Below are positions 11,124-23,040 of a DNA stretch of 64,000 nucleotides, one piece after another. The stretch covers positions 18,451,362-18,515,361 of the forward strand of contig NC_060061.1 in assembly GCF_020283565.1 (NCBI RefSeq), given 5' to 3'. Position 1 is the first letter of the stretch. Every line of letters begins with the position of its first letter. The notes beneath the pieces were generated by a model. That model had not been told where the DNA came from and did no database searches. It saw only the letters and a list, made by a program, of their open reading frames with translations. The translations under genes were made by a program, and so were the position numbers. This DNA comes from Trifolium pratense (taxonomy: Eukaryota; Streptophyta; Magnoliopsida; Fabales; Fabaceae).

Positions 11124-11210
11124 ACTTTGCACACTTTTTATTTGATAGCAAAAAAGAAGAGAAGAGTGAAGAATGAATTGCAAAGTATTGGCTAGGAATA
11201 GATACCCTCT

Positions 11211-11219
11211 TATTTATAG
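11211..11219 (-). promoter_or_regulatory. TATA-like box of the DUF1635 gene
   Basis: Minus-strand TCTATAAATA, about 90 bp upstream of the ATG, a plausible core-promoter position. Confidence 0.55.
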
Positions 11220-11589
11220 ATGAAAAAGTGCACATTTTTTATTTATAAAAAATACATGCAATTTACCATTATAAAAATAAAAAAAATAAAAAATATATAG
11301 TGGTAAGAAACTATCAATGAATGGTAATAAAAATCTTCGTTGGAGAAGAATTTGGAGTTTCCAAATCCTAGTATGGAAAAATCCCTGAAATCCTCCCACT
11401 TTTTTAGGAACCATGTCTCTAATATCGTTTATGTTTTTGTGGTCAATGAATTTAGTAGGGTAAACTTTCCTAGTATATTGTTTTTTTTTTTTTGTTGAAA
11501 TAAAAAACTTGCCTAGTATATATTCCCTCCCACTCCCACCGTCAAATTAAAAATATAGAAGTCTCTATATTATTTTTTTTAAATTAAAA

Positions 11590-11702
11590 ATAAAATTCAG
11601 TGATGATTGAAGCCGAACGTGATAGAGAGTTTGATGCAAGAACTATTCTCGAATCAGATTAGATGGTCCAGTGGATCGGATCTGTGGTGAAAATAAAAAA
11701 AA
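11590..11702 (+). repeat. SINE-like 3' fragment (family 1)
   Basis: Ends gatcggatctgtggtgaaaa followed by an A-rich tail, matching the ending of 32110-32270 (ccagatactgtggcgaaaa). Confidence 0.5.
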
Positions 11703-12078
11703 TTCTTATTGACCAAAAAATAAATAAAAACTCTTTTGCTTAATCCTAATTTTTTTTGTTTGATCCAGCTTGTTTTTTTTTTTTTTTTGAATCATTTTTA
11801 TCCAGCTTGTTTAGTTGTGTTGTGTTATACGCGCTTTGATATCAAATCTCAATTAACTTAGCTTATAAAAAAAAAAAAAAACCCTCAATTAACTCAACAT
11901 AAATATACCTTTGGTAAAGATAAAATTCCACCACTAAGTATAGGAGATTATGAAACAGTGTTAGGTAGGAAGTATTTCACTATGCAGCTGCAGTACTTGA
12001 AACATCATTTTGGTTTTTGGGGCCATAATTAGTTTTTTAAAATTGTATTTGAATTTACAAAATAACTTATATCATAAT

Positions 12079-12300
12079 TTTAGTATCCCACTTGAGTTGG
12101 TATAAGGGTGTTGGCTTGGATCCTTGGAGCATGTTTCTCTTAAGGTCTCAGGTTTGATTTCCTCTGGTGTCAATTTCGGTGGGCTAGTCCATACAGAGCA
12201 AAAAAAAGCTTTGCCTTTAAATGAGCCCCCGGCAAGTGGACGATAAGATTGGTTCCCTCGAATTAGTAGGTCTTAAAACTTGATACCGAGTTTTAAAAAA
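12079..12300 (+). repeat. tRNA-derived SINE-like element
   Basis: Contains an A-box-like word (gagttggtataaggg) and, downstream, a B-box-like word (ggtttgatttcc), the pol III internal promoter pattern. The body contains gtgggctagtccatacagag and ends in ttttaaaaaaataaat. The antisense piece at 16196-16263 belongs to the same family (gggctcatttaaa, gggaccaatc). Confidence 0.65.
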
Positions 12301-12464
12301 ATAAATATATCATAATTTTTGTTTTGACACCAAACACTAGTTAACATATTTTTCTTTTAGTTATGGCCCCAAAACACTTGTTAATGATATTACTCACAAA
12401 AAAAAAAATACTATGTGGAAAGGCTCTTGGTGATAAATTTCGTAGAATGTTGGAGCTTGATTGC

Positions 12465-12660
12465 AAAGTGATTTGTCAAACACATTTATCGGGAAGCTAA
12501 TCAATTAGCAGATACGTTAGTTAGACCTAGTTATTCTTTAAGTGATGCTTGTTATTATTTTGAGGATTGTCCAAATGATTTAAAGTACCTTTTGGTTGGA
12601 ATGTGTTTATGTAGTTTTCATTCTTCCGAGATTTAGGCCTCTTTGTAATAAAAAAAAAAT
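12465..12660 (+). pseudogene. 5'-truncated LINE, RNase H C-terminus
   Basis: The frame through IYREANQLADTLV is the last catalytic block of the RNase H (RVT_3) domain found in plant LINE elements (HxxREaNxxAD). It runs to a stop near 12636, followed by the typical ttgtaataaaaaaaaa tail. The frame is not open further upstream. A dead 3' fragment. Confidence 0.7.
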
Positions 12661-13219
12661 ATAAAAAGATATAAAATAAAATGTTGATTTGGACCAAAAC
12701 CTAAGCAAAAATAATCATGAGACTCAACATCCGTTTCATTAAAAATCTTGTTAGAAAAATTAGAGGGATATAAGACTTGATAAAAGGAAAGAAAGTACAA
12801 AGGAAACAAGAAGGAAGAAAATCAATCTATGACAAAAATCAACATCAACAAAATTTAAATTCAATAAAATTTAATTTATTACAATTTTAAAATGAGTAGA
12901 ATTCATCCGAATCATCCTATGATGAAGGCCAATTTTAATGGTTGTCCTCTTTCTAAAATATGCATATGCCTCCTATATGGCTAATTGCCTAATTCTAAAG
13001 CACATGATGGTTTCAATTTTTTACATTATCTAGCAATGGTAGCACTAGATTGTGTTGTCACTACCCGATAAACCTAAACTGAAGAACATAAGTAATTGAG
13101 ATTTTATATTATTCTATATTATTAATCATTCAGATTTTTGTGTGAGCAAGCAAATGATCATGTTTACATCTAGTTCATGGCTACTTCTAATGTGCACAAG
13201 TAGCACAAATTGTGCACAA
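12661..13219. other. Spacer, no gene seen
   Basis: AT-rich sequence with no supportable reading frame or repeat end. Confidence 0.4.
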
Positions 13220-13541
13220 TGCACAAGTTGCTCGTATTATTATAAGGAATACGAATTTTACAAAATCCACCGTTGGATTGAAAGTTTATATCATATATAT
13301 CGTCCATAATTTTTTTAAAAAAAATCAAAAATTATTTGATATATTATTGTGACCCATCAAAATTAACGGTTTATGAATTTTAATTGAATACCGTTAATCT
13401 TGATGAGTCTCAATAACATATCAAATAATTTTTAATTTTTTTTAAAAAATTTATGGATGATCTATATGATATAAACTTTCAATCCAACGGTAGATTTTAT
13501 AAAATTCGTATTCGTTATAATAATATTCGAAACTTGTGCAC
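13220..13541. mobile_element. Long foldback (MITE-like) element
   Basis: The whole 320 bp is a near-perfect palindrome. The left arm from tgcacaagttgctcg runs through aaatccaccgttggattga, and the right arm mirrors it (tcaatccaacggtagattt, then cgaaacttgtgca). The arms are about 150 bp with a short central loop near 13375-13390. Such foldbacks are usually MITEs and, if transcribed, give long hairpin RNA. The short frame inside it is only a by-product. Confidence 0.75.
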
Positions 13542-13756
13542 CATGAAAGACTTAGTGAAGTCTTCCATGTTAGCCAAAGCCCTTCATATGTCTTTTTTTT
13601 TTCAAAATGATCGATCATTCTCACGGGGTACTACTCTACTATGATCTTACAAGTTTATATAAACACAGCCAAATTCACATTATTTTGTTTCTTAAATCTA
13701 AAGCTACCTTTTTATTCTAAAAAGATAAAGTAGTACATTCATCCTCAATACACAAT

Positions 13757-14299
13757 TGTTCTGGACTGGGTCAAAAGCTGGCCTAATTACCTTTCTGCCC
13801 AACATTTGGGGCACAGCCCAACAAGGGGAAACCTCCCCGACACGTCAGCCAATGATGTGTCCTCCCCGACGTAACGGATAGACAACACATTAAACACGTG
13901 CTCGTTTATCCACACTCGTGCTGCGCTATCCAGCCACGACTTTGTCCAGTGAGCTTATCCATTATCCGTCAGTAGTGGAACGGCTCCAACCAAGATAAGG
14001 GCGAATAACCGCTCCCCTACGATACATGGACTATCTTGGCAGTTGAGTCTATTGGGCCGGTTATTCCAGCCCAATAGACCAACCTTTGGCCCAGCGCCGG
14101 GGACAACTATATAAGCTCTCATAGACAGGAGAGCCAGATATTCTATTCATTCTACTCTCTCTCTCTTTTCTTTCTTGTATCTCTCGTACTCTTTGCTGAC
14201 TTATGCATCGGAGCACCTACAGGTACAAACCCCCCCTCTGATGGACGAATTGCTCAACGAACCAGCCATCTCTATTCTGATCAAAAGGTTAGATCAACA
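13757..14299 (+). mobile_element. Solo LTR, probably Ty3/gypsy
   Basis: 543 bp starting TGTTCTGGACTGGG and ending AGATCAACA, i.e. TGTT...AACA termini. It has a TATA box (TATATAAG, 14108-14115), a CT-rich leader and a gcatcggagcacctacaggt block typical of the R/U5 of plant gypsy LTRs. The flanking 5-mers acaat (13752-13756) and ataat (14300-14304) differ at one position, consistent with an aged target duplication. No internal region on either side, so it arose by LTR-LTR recombination. Confidence 0.75.
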
Positions 14300-16027
14300 A
14301 TAATTAAATTTTAGCGTTTATAATATTATTACGTTTATGTCAAAAAAAGAAAAAGAAAAATTAGTACGTTCATTTATCCAGTAGTAGAAATATACATAAT
14401 ATATATAAGTATGTACACGTATACCTAGACGTTTATTAAAAAAATTGATAGTGCTATTGATGTCGTTGTAATATAATGATCACTCGTATTTTATTCAGAT
14501 GGATTTTGTTTTTGCTATACGAAACGTACAAAACTACTTTATAAATTTATATAATAATTTTTAATTTAATTGAAAATATTAATATTGTTAGTTGGATGTT
14601 CTTATGAGCATAGTTCAATACTTCAATTGATAGAAATATTGTATTTTATATATAAAGTTGTGATTCGAATTCAGGATCTTTCATTTATTCACTTTAACAA
14701 ATGAATTTTTAGCCATTAGATAACTTGATCAACAAAATATATATTATTAGTAGGATGGTTTCATCTTAGATTTAATACAAGAACTCGCACGGTGAAAGTA
14801 CGTTTTGGTGATATTTGTTGCTTTATGTCTAAAAAAAGAAAGTTATCTTATATGTTCGTAAGACATAGTTCAACTGAATATATTTAACGAGTTTAAATTT
14901 GAGACTTGACATGTATGTGTGTTTTAGTTGATGTGTATCACTTTATATATATAAGATTAAAAAAAAAGGAAAATACTTAATTATTTTTTACCATAGATTA
15001 TTTACAGGAAACACAAGAAATTTATGTGGCATCATATAACTCTTCTAAATAATAACCACTCAGTACTCCTCTTTCTTGTTTAAATCATTCTTACAGGACT
15101 AAATAACATTACTCTAAAAAAATTGCATAGAACAAAGTTGTTTAAGTAAATAAAATTAAAGAATTAAAAAACTTAATGTCATGACACTCCTTCCTTCTTA
15201 ATACAATGCATCTAAGCGTCTGAAGACATGTATTAATTAACATGTGACTGGACGTGTAAGCAATACTAAATTTTTGTTTTTGTTTTTGTTTTGTTCAGTT
15301 GTTCACATTGCACCGCCGAAGGTTGACCCTTAATTATGTGATTTATACTTAATATAAAATTTTATACGATGTTCTGTGGCCGACGACTCCTTTGTCCTGT
15401 AATTAGAATTAGAATAAAATTATTATTATAATACTATAACTAATTGTAATGATGTGTAATCTAAATACTACAGTATATTTCAGATGTATTGATGATTAAT
15501 TTAGAATTTTAAAATCCTATGACTTTTTAATGTAAAAGTAACAACACAATTATAATTTATAGTAACGTTTACGCAAAAACCATGTAAAATTAGAAATATA
15601 CTAGTATATATAGTAATTGTTCAACGCTATAACACTAAGCTATTAACCTAGTTTAAGGGTCTTGACTTGGATATCAATTACCTTTCAAGATAGTAACTAG
15701 CTAGCTAGCTATGACATTATCTTACCCAAATCTATATTAGTATATGAGACAATGTTTGATTGTCTAATACTCTAATAATTTTCTTTTAAATATTCATTTT
15801 TTATAATTTTTAATAATAAATAATTAAAGAATGAATAAAGTGGTCAAGAGTACATGACACTTATTTTAGAATGGAGAGAGTACCGTATTAGTTTGGAATA
15901 GCAACATAACATCATAAACTCGTAGGGATGATTTCAAAATTCAAATGACAAAGTTGAACTCGTTAGTCATTAAAAGTTGAATTCATTGAATTTGCAAAAA
16001 ATTATTGCAATTATGCTGATATATATT

Positions 16028-16028
16028 A

Positions 16029-16062
<34 letters not shown>
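16028..16062. repeat. (TA)n microsatellite
   Basis: Uninterrupted alternating TA over about 30 bases. Confidence 0.9.
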
Positions 16063-16064
<2 letters not shown>

Positions 16065-16195
16065 TTACGTACCAAGCAATTGCATCTAATTATATAAGCA
16101 ATGAAACAATGGTACTAGCACAATTTCACCAAAAAAAACTATGGTAGACCAAGCAAAATTATTATTATTTTATTTTTTTTTTGAAATATTGGTAT

Positions 16196-16263
16196 CCGGC
16201 CTTAGGACCGACTATTCCAAGGGGACCAATCCCACCGCCCACTTGCGGGGCTCATTTAAAGTA
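16196..16263 (-). repeat. SINE-like fragment, antisense
   Basis: Reverse complement matches the 3' half of the element at 12079-12300 (ccgcccacttgcggggctca versus its counterpart). Confidence 0.55.
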
Positions 16264-18868
16264 GACCAAGCAAAATTAATGTATGTCCACACGTTAATGA
16301 GGATTTTCAGCCAGATGTTTGTGAAAAATCATACAAAGAGATGAACCAAGAGTATCTAATAAATTATTCCAAAAAAAATTTAGAAAAAAAATTAAGATAT
16401 ATAAGCTAAAAATATATTGTAAACATGTTATATATGGTGTTTTTTTTGTACATATATGGTGTTTTTATATACCTTTTTTTTAATCACTTTTTTTATATAC
16501 CTTATTACTAATAAATATAAAGTAATTTATATTTATCTTATAAGAATATTTCAATTGGTAGCTATTAAGAATATTATTGAAGGGATCAGAGTTCGAACTT
16601 CAAATTCACCACTTTTTTTATATGTTTTTCAAGCGTTGTATATATTCCCGGCGATTAATTGCGCTTAAACTTCAGGTATCGAACTGAATTTATCATTTGT
16701 GTGTACGACGATTAAGTTCGAGGACTAGTTGTTTGAACATATAACATGTCAATTTTCTTTGCAAGTTTATGTGCGTTCCGGCGTTCTATCTGCTAAGTAT
16801 ACAGATATTTTGCATTAGTGCTCGTCAAAACAATATGTCATCGACATGTGTCCTTTACGTTTGTCCCCGACTTTTTAGAGACACGGCTTGAATATTAAAA
16901 ATGAGCCCCTAATAAAAAATACAAAAGATTCAAAAAGAATCATCTCTATTTAAATTATAAATAACATGAAAAATAATTATAATTGTATATAACATTAAAA
17001 AGAGGAGTAATGCTATATTCAGCGAAGGAATGCATCACGAAAATTTCACGATGAGCCTGTATCCAATCAAAATACTTACTTTTGCGATAAACACGGAAGA
17101 TTGAAAATAACAGTAACACGCGTATGTTGCTTTTTCATTTCACTTGATGTGTATATTGGTCGTTTTTCATAACTTCTTCCATCATCCTCATTCAACACTA
17201 CTGCTCTATACTTCCCCTTCATTACTACAAAGTTCTCATTGTTTCAGAAAAATTAAAATTAAAAGCTGATATCAGTGAGATATAAGAATCTTGAAATAAA
17301 AAGAAAAAAACAGAGATGGAGAGAGTTTGTTTCTTCAGTACTATTGTGATTTGCAAAATTGATATGTTACAACCATGGATCATACATGCCATTTATAGGC
17401 TTGGATTCTTAACAATTAAGTTTACTAACTACTACTACCTATTAAGCTAACAAAAGGCAAACGGTGGAGGCAAAGAGGTGGGCGGTGCCTCTTGCTTTCT
17501 CATGGGGTCCAATCAAATCTTTGATTAATGACTAAGAGTATAACACAACATGCTTCTATGATCTTCTGGGTTTTATGCTTGATTTAATTTCTAACAAAAG
17601 CTCTGCAGAACCAATTTGTTGCATAACACTCACTAGTTTGATGGAGGCACGGTGGAAATGATAAATGGGAGGAAACAAAAGATGAGATGGTGAATTGGTG
17701 ATGAAGCCATGTTGAGAATTTTTGACAATAGAGTGAATTGATTTGACTGCCTCTGTTTTTTATTTAATTATTTTTGTTAAACAAGAAGAGGTGAAGAAAA
17801 AATGCGTCAGAGTTAGCCAATTCACGTTGTTCGCATTTTTTCACGAAATGAACTTTCGTGATATTAAGCAATTTCCTAAAAAGAGACATCTTAGTCCAAG
17901 ATCAAATTTGATGCAAAGATTGAAATGATCTAGTGACCAAGTTTGTGAATGAGTTCTATATGTATTAATAGTTTCAATTCTAAGTTTTTTTTTTTTTTAA
18001 AAAAAAATTATTGGTTTTAATTTAATTTAAAATGACTAGAACTAAAATTACGCAGAAAAGATGTCATGGTAAGAGTTTGAACCAACGACCTTACACAGTT
18101 ACACGCCAAAAAATCATATACCACCATTAATCTATTGATACACATATCATATTTTATGAATATTAAAAATATATAACATTATAACTATTATTATAGAGCC
18201 TCAAAATTTTGAGGTCTGATATCGCAGCACACCCGAAATATGGGTGTGGGTCGGGCCTGGACACTTTACTTGTAAAGTGTGTGGAACTTTATCGAGTGTG
18301 CAGAGTTGGACTCTAAACGGGGAACGGTGGAAGGATCACAATTAAGGATCTTTGCATTGCGGCGTGAATCTCTCATCGCGAGCCGAAGCCAAATTGTACT
18401 ATGACGATGGTGCTCGATAGAGTATTCCATTAGAGCATAGATGAACTTAAAGAGAGTTTGAGCCTTACCTTCATAAAGTTTAAGATTCTTGCTCGTATCT
18501 AAACACTCATTCCCTATAAAGGTGTGTCTGCTCGATGTATTGAGTTAGACACAACTTATGTTATGTTATTATATAAAAATATGATAAATATTTAATCAAC
18601 ATATACAATTTAATTAGTATATATAATATAACCTGAACTTTTGTTAAGATCATTAATATTATTATATAATAAGCATGAAAAAATATCTCTATAATCGTAT
18701 ATCTCTAAGACTGATGAACAGTTTTAAAAGTTTTAAAATGTATTATCCAAAAAATTAAAATTAAAAAATGTGGTGACCGGGCTGACCGCTACTCCGCTAG
18801 TGGTTTTAGTTTACCACTTTTGCTCCTAACGGGTAACGACTTAACCTGTCAATTTCACAAACGTAAAA

Positions 18869-18935
18869 ACAAAAATATTGCTTTTTTTTAAAGAAACAAA
18901 AATATTGCTTTTTTTAAAGAAACAAAAATATTGCT
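18869..18935. repeat. Short tandem repeat, about 2.5 units
   Basis: Unit of about 28 bp, caaaaatattgc followed by a T-run and aaagaaa, repeated in a row. Confidence 0.8.
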
Positions 18936-19223
18936 ATTATTTGTTAATTCATTTTTATTGCTTAATTCTATGTTTAAACTTGAGTTGAATGTACTACAAT
19001 GATGATTACATTAAACTATGTATATAAGTATATTCATCGGGCATGCATGCAGGTGTATTGTCTTTTTTCGTTTTGGCCAAAGCCTATAATACATTAGAAA
19101 GTTGTCTTTTGCGCATGAAAGTAGGACCCGCAGGTTGCGAGAATGAACCTATATGAAATAGTGTCTGTGGAAAGATCACATGGTGATTAGGTAAAACTCA
19201 TGTGGGAAGCCTATTGTTAAGAC

Positions 19224-20534
19224 CAATGTTTTAAGAACCGGACCGGAGGTTGAACCGGTGTGGCTACTGGTTCAAGGGTCAATCGGTCGGACCGGTTCAA
19301 TCGTTATTAAACCGTTTATATTGAACCGTTCATATAACTTTCGTATTTCACAACTAATAAACAAATTAATAAAGTAACATTAACAAAATAGAAAATTTAG
19401 AAACTTAAAATAAAGAAATCATAAATCCAAAATGCATAATTTATACCAAATAATTATACATAAATTCGAAATTCATAATTCATATAAATTGTTAAACTTT
19501 AAATTGGACAAAATCATATAAACTTTACATAATCATATAAACTTAAAATTGTTTGTTAAGAATTAAGAATATATTATACAATTAAGGCAAATATCAAGAT
19601 ATCAATGAATGCATATTAATGCATATCAATAAGGTAGACATGTAAACAATGCTGGTCAATGCATATCAGAAAACTTTTCTGAGAAAAGTATATCAGTTAT
19701 CTTAAAGAGGAGTGTTAAGGACACACCCTCTAACACACTCCTTTAAACACACTTCAATCAATTGATGACACATCACCCATTTTTTTAATTATCACCTTGC
19801 AACCAGTTCAGCAAGTTCACTAACTTCTCTTCTTCTTTTTTTAATTAAAAAATAATAATTTAATACTCTACTTGTCTTCTCTCATACTCGTTATCTCAAG
19901 CTCCAGTCTTCTCCCTCATGGCCGTCGTTCCATTTTTGCCACAGGCTCCGACAACCGCTTCCGTCTCCGTCGAGAGTGAAGAACAGATCTAATTTCTACT
20001 TTATATTTCTCTCTTATAGATAGTTTTTATTGCATCATTTTTATCGCGAGATCTGGTGTTCGTTTCCACAGTTGCGTTCGAACGGAATCAATTTCTATGG
20101 ATTTACTTGGTATTAACAGTAGAATCAAGCATCGGTTTGCTGGGTATTGCTTTACAATTTAATTGATTCTAAACTATTCTGAAATTTGTTTTATAGTTCT
20201 ACATGATTTATATGTTTCTAAACAATGGTATTAGTCGATTGGGGCTTTGCTTGTTGTTGCTGGTATATGGAAGGTAAAGTTACAGGATAACAGGCTGCAA
20301 ATTGAAATTTTATTTTTTTTTTTTAATTTTCAAAAGATTCCGAACCGGACGGTTTTTTCAAACCGCCCCCGGTTCACCGGTTCGAACGGTTCCGGACGGT
20401 TCGTACCGGTTTCAAGCGGTTTTTTTCCGATTCTGCAGACTACCGGTTCTCAGCACTAGCCCGGACCGCTGCTGTGTCCGGTTCCCGGTTGAACCGGTTG
20501 AACCGGCCGGTCCGGTCCGGTTCTTAAAACATTG
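19224..20534. mobile_element. Non-autonomous hAT-like element, 1.3 kb
   Basis: Both ends carry CAATGTTTTAAGAACCGGAC in inverted orientation, continuing into GGTT/AACC-rich subterminal repeats. The 8-bp word GTTAAGAC lies immediately outside both ends (19216-19223 and 20535-20542). An 8-bp duplication fits the hAT superfamily. No transposase frame is present. The interior (about 19710-20270) is a pyrimidine-rich stretch with a short ATG frame (MAVVPFLPQAP..., 24 codons), not obviously related to the termini; it may be captured host DNA. Confidence 0.8.
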
Positions 20535-20542
20535 GTTAAGAC

Positions 20543-21575
20543 ACGTCAAGGGAAAATCCAGTCAGCTACCTTAATATTCATATAGTTTTATTGGGTTTAT
20601 ATGAAGAATAAAAAATTGCATCAGAAATTTTTTTTAAAAAAATACCTCACTTCGCTTGAAAATAAAATTGAATTAGTATTGGAATGGAGAAACAATTTTG
20701 TTTATCACACGGTCAATAGAGTTGATTGACTATTTCAGAACGATTTAGGACAAATATTATTGAAAGAGAATAGAAGTTGTGAGAATTTCTTATGAGGATA
20801 TTAGTGTACATTAGTTTTGAGAACATAGATTTAAAAAAGTGCTACATGATATCAAAAAATTTATTATTCTCATCACAACTGAAACAAAATTACATTGGTA
20901 TTAATTTGTTGCAACGTAAAGCAAACTAATTTAAAACATAAGATAGAAAAATTACATCAAGTTAATTAGAGACTCCGTCAAGTATCTCAACTTTTAAGAG
21001 AAGAACAAGGGCATACTAGCTTTTGTTTTTGGTCATACAATTTGCCACTTAGTTCACCTCACCTTCAAGTTTGGTAGCACGAGACAATCTCATTTGTGCA
21101 CGAAAAAAAATCTCATTTGAGTAGAACAAAAAAAGTATCACCTTCAAATTTTGGTTAGTCACATCACAATGTCCACAATTTAGCCACAAAAATCTCTCGT
21201 TGATTAGTATAACGATCCCAATCATCATTAAAAAAAACTGATAGAATCGTTATAACTAACCAACAACATACTATCCAACCGTTTACACACGAAATAAAAA
21301 AAAAACTAAACAAGCTAAAAATGACAAAAAAAGAGAGGTGGATGAGACTATGAGAGTAAGAGAATAAGAAATTTATAGAAAATTTGGAGTGCTCTCTTTG
21401 GCCAATGCTATGTGATGCCGCATAAGTAGCCAATCAAAATTGACCATTTGGCAAAGCCTTTGACTGCGACCAAGATCACAAAATTTTACCACCAAAGCAA
21501 AAGAAATAGGGTGCATGAGAAGGAGGGGGCGCCAAAAGAAATTTTGTTCTTGTGATCTCCATAGCCTTGTTTTAA
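20543..21575. other. Spacer, no gene seen
   Basis: AT-rich. Two minus-strand frames of 70-90 codons at 21164-21582 have no family resemblance and overlap the promoter side of the ATP synthase gene, so they were not called. Confidence 0.4.
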
Positions 21576-21581
21576 GGCCCA
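21576..21581 (+). promoter_or_regulatory. Site II element (GGCCCA)
   Basis: GGCCCA (TGGGCC on the other strand) about 145 bp upstream of the ATG at 21724. Site II elements are common in promoters of plant genes for mitochondrial and ribosomal proteins. Confidence 0.5.
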
Positions 21582-21723
21582 ATTAAATAATCCATTCACA
21601 TTGGGTCCAAATCCAATCATCATATAGTTGAAGTTGTCGTAAAGCGAAGATGAACAAACAAAGGAGCTGCAACTAACAAATTACGCATAGCATTAACAAA
21701 CAGATCGAAAAAGGAGAAGAAAA

Positions 21724-23040
21724 ATGAGAAAGTTCGATCCATGGCCAGTTTTCTTCAAGAGAGAATGGAAACGTAACTGGCCATTCCTCGTTGGATTCGC
21801 AATCACCGGAACTATTATTACCAAAATGTCCCTTGGCCTTACCGGTAATTAAACCACCGCGTCGATCTTCTCTTTCACTATCTTCTCCGATTTCGTTTTT
21901 TTTTCAATTTAAGAATTAGGTTTTTTGATTTTATTGTAATAAACTAATTTATTTTTATTTTTTTTAACAGAGGAAGAAGCTGCGAAATCGAAATTCGTTC
22001 AGCATCACAAAAGGTAACCTAATGAACGATTTTTATTATTTATTTATTTTTGTGTGAGCAATCAACAAAGAAGAATTAGATCACCAATTTTTTTATTTTT
22101 TTATTTTAAAATAATTGATTCTGTTTATAACTAAATACTTATTGACTATGTTAGCAATTCAAATTAAAAGCGTGAATGTTTTAATTTTAAATTTCAAGAG
22201 CATTTTTTGTGTAGTTAAATTCAGATGAAATGTGTGTGATTTTCATTAAGTTTCGATATACTCTAGGGGTCTGTTTGGTTTGGATTGTCTTATTTCAATT
22301 TGAGTTTATTTATTGGCTTAAGTTTTGTGAGACTGGTCGGGAAAATGGGAAAACTTATAAAAACAACTTATGACATTTTTTGTAAGCTTTTTTCAGCTTG
22401 TTTTCATAAGTTCTTCAAGATAGTTTGTGAAAACAGCTTATAGCATATAAAAAACAATTAAATTTAATTTTATCTTCTTCTATAGAAATAGCTTATGTAA
22501 GTTATACGTAAGTGTTTATCATGATAAGCTTGTGCTATAAGCTGTTTATTCAAACAGGCCCCAGGTGGGAAAATGATTTTCAACTTGGTGGAAGCAAAAA
22601 TTTTAATACTCAGGAGCATTTGGCTTATGAGAATTTTTGTAAAAGTCAAATAATGACAATGTTTTTGTTTTGGGGATGTTGAAGTGTTTGTTCTTGAAAG
22701 TTGAGATTTTACTCTAGGAAGGTATTGTGATGATTTCTTATGCTGGTGTTAATCTGTAACTGATTACAAATGAAATATGAAATGGATCATTTACACGTAT
22801 CGGTCACAGACACCGTTAATCACTTACTCCTACTATCATTTGAATTGAGAAACTATGACTCTAGGATAGGAGTGATAACTCGTTATTGTAGTTGATGTTA
22901 TTCTGTATTTTCTTATACATACTTGATTGTCTGTATAATTATATGGTTATCACATCATGTCATCGTCTTAGGCATGCATCTACTTTTATTGATACTGACA
23001 ATGGGGTATTTTGTTGTTAATATATATATATTCCAGGTGA
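21724..23040 (+). CDS. Mitochondrial ATP synthase 6 kDa subunit
   Basis: Three exons, 21724-21844, 21971-22013 and 23037-23040, all GT-AG, giving 55 residues. The last exon supplies only one base of the final Arg codon plus the stop. The N-terminus MRKFDPWPVFFKREW, a single membrane segment at about residues 19-38 and the acidic/basic tail (TEEEAAKSKFVQHHKR) match the plant-specific 6 kDa subunit of the F1Fo ATP synthase. There is no cleavable presequence, as expected for this subunit. Intron 2 is about 1 kb and holds a MITE-like insertion. A site II element upstream fits nuclear genes for oxidative phosphorylation. Confidence 0.9.
22266..22562. mobile_element. MITE-like element in the ATP synthase intron
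   Basis: Begins GGGGTCTGTTTGG and ends CAAACAGGCCCC (inverted). The interior has repeated AGCTTAT words, like the element in rpL23a intron 1. No clear target duplication found. Confidence 0.6.

Larger units (their letters stand above)
14300..19215. other. Long AT-rich spacer with repeat debris
   Basis: No gene supported. Contents: SINE-like sequence with a B-box-like word (gattcgaattc) at about 14600-14745; a second such region at about 16530-16610 (agagttcgaactt); an antisense fragment (16196-16263) of the SINE at 12079; a (TA)n run at about 16028-16062; a less AT-rich block of unknown nature at 18190-18560; and a short tandem repeat at 18869-18935. The frames present are short and unrelated to known families by eye. 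Confidence 0.5.

Noticed and set aside
13453..13644. 63-codon frame
   Set aside because: Lies mostly in the right arm of a palindromic MITE.
15765..15885. Stowaway MITE
   Set aside because: Only the right end (gaatggagagagta) resembles the family; no matching left terminus.
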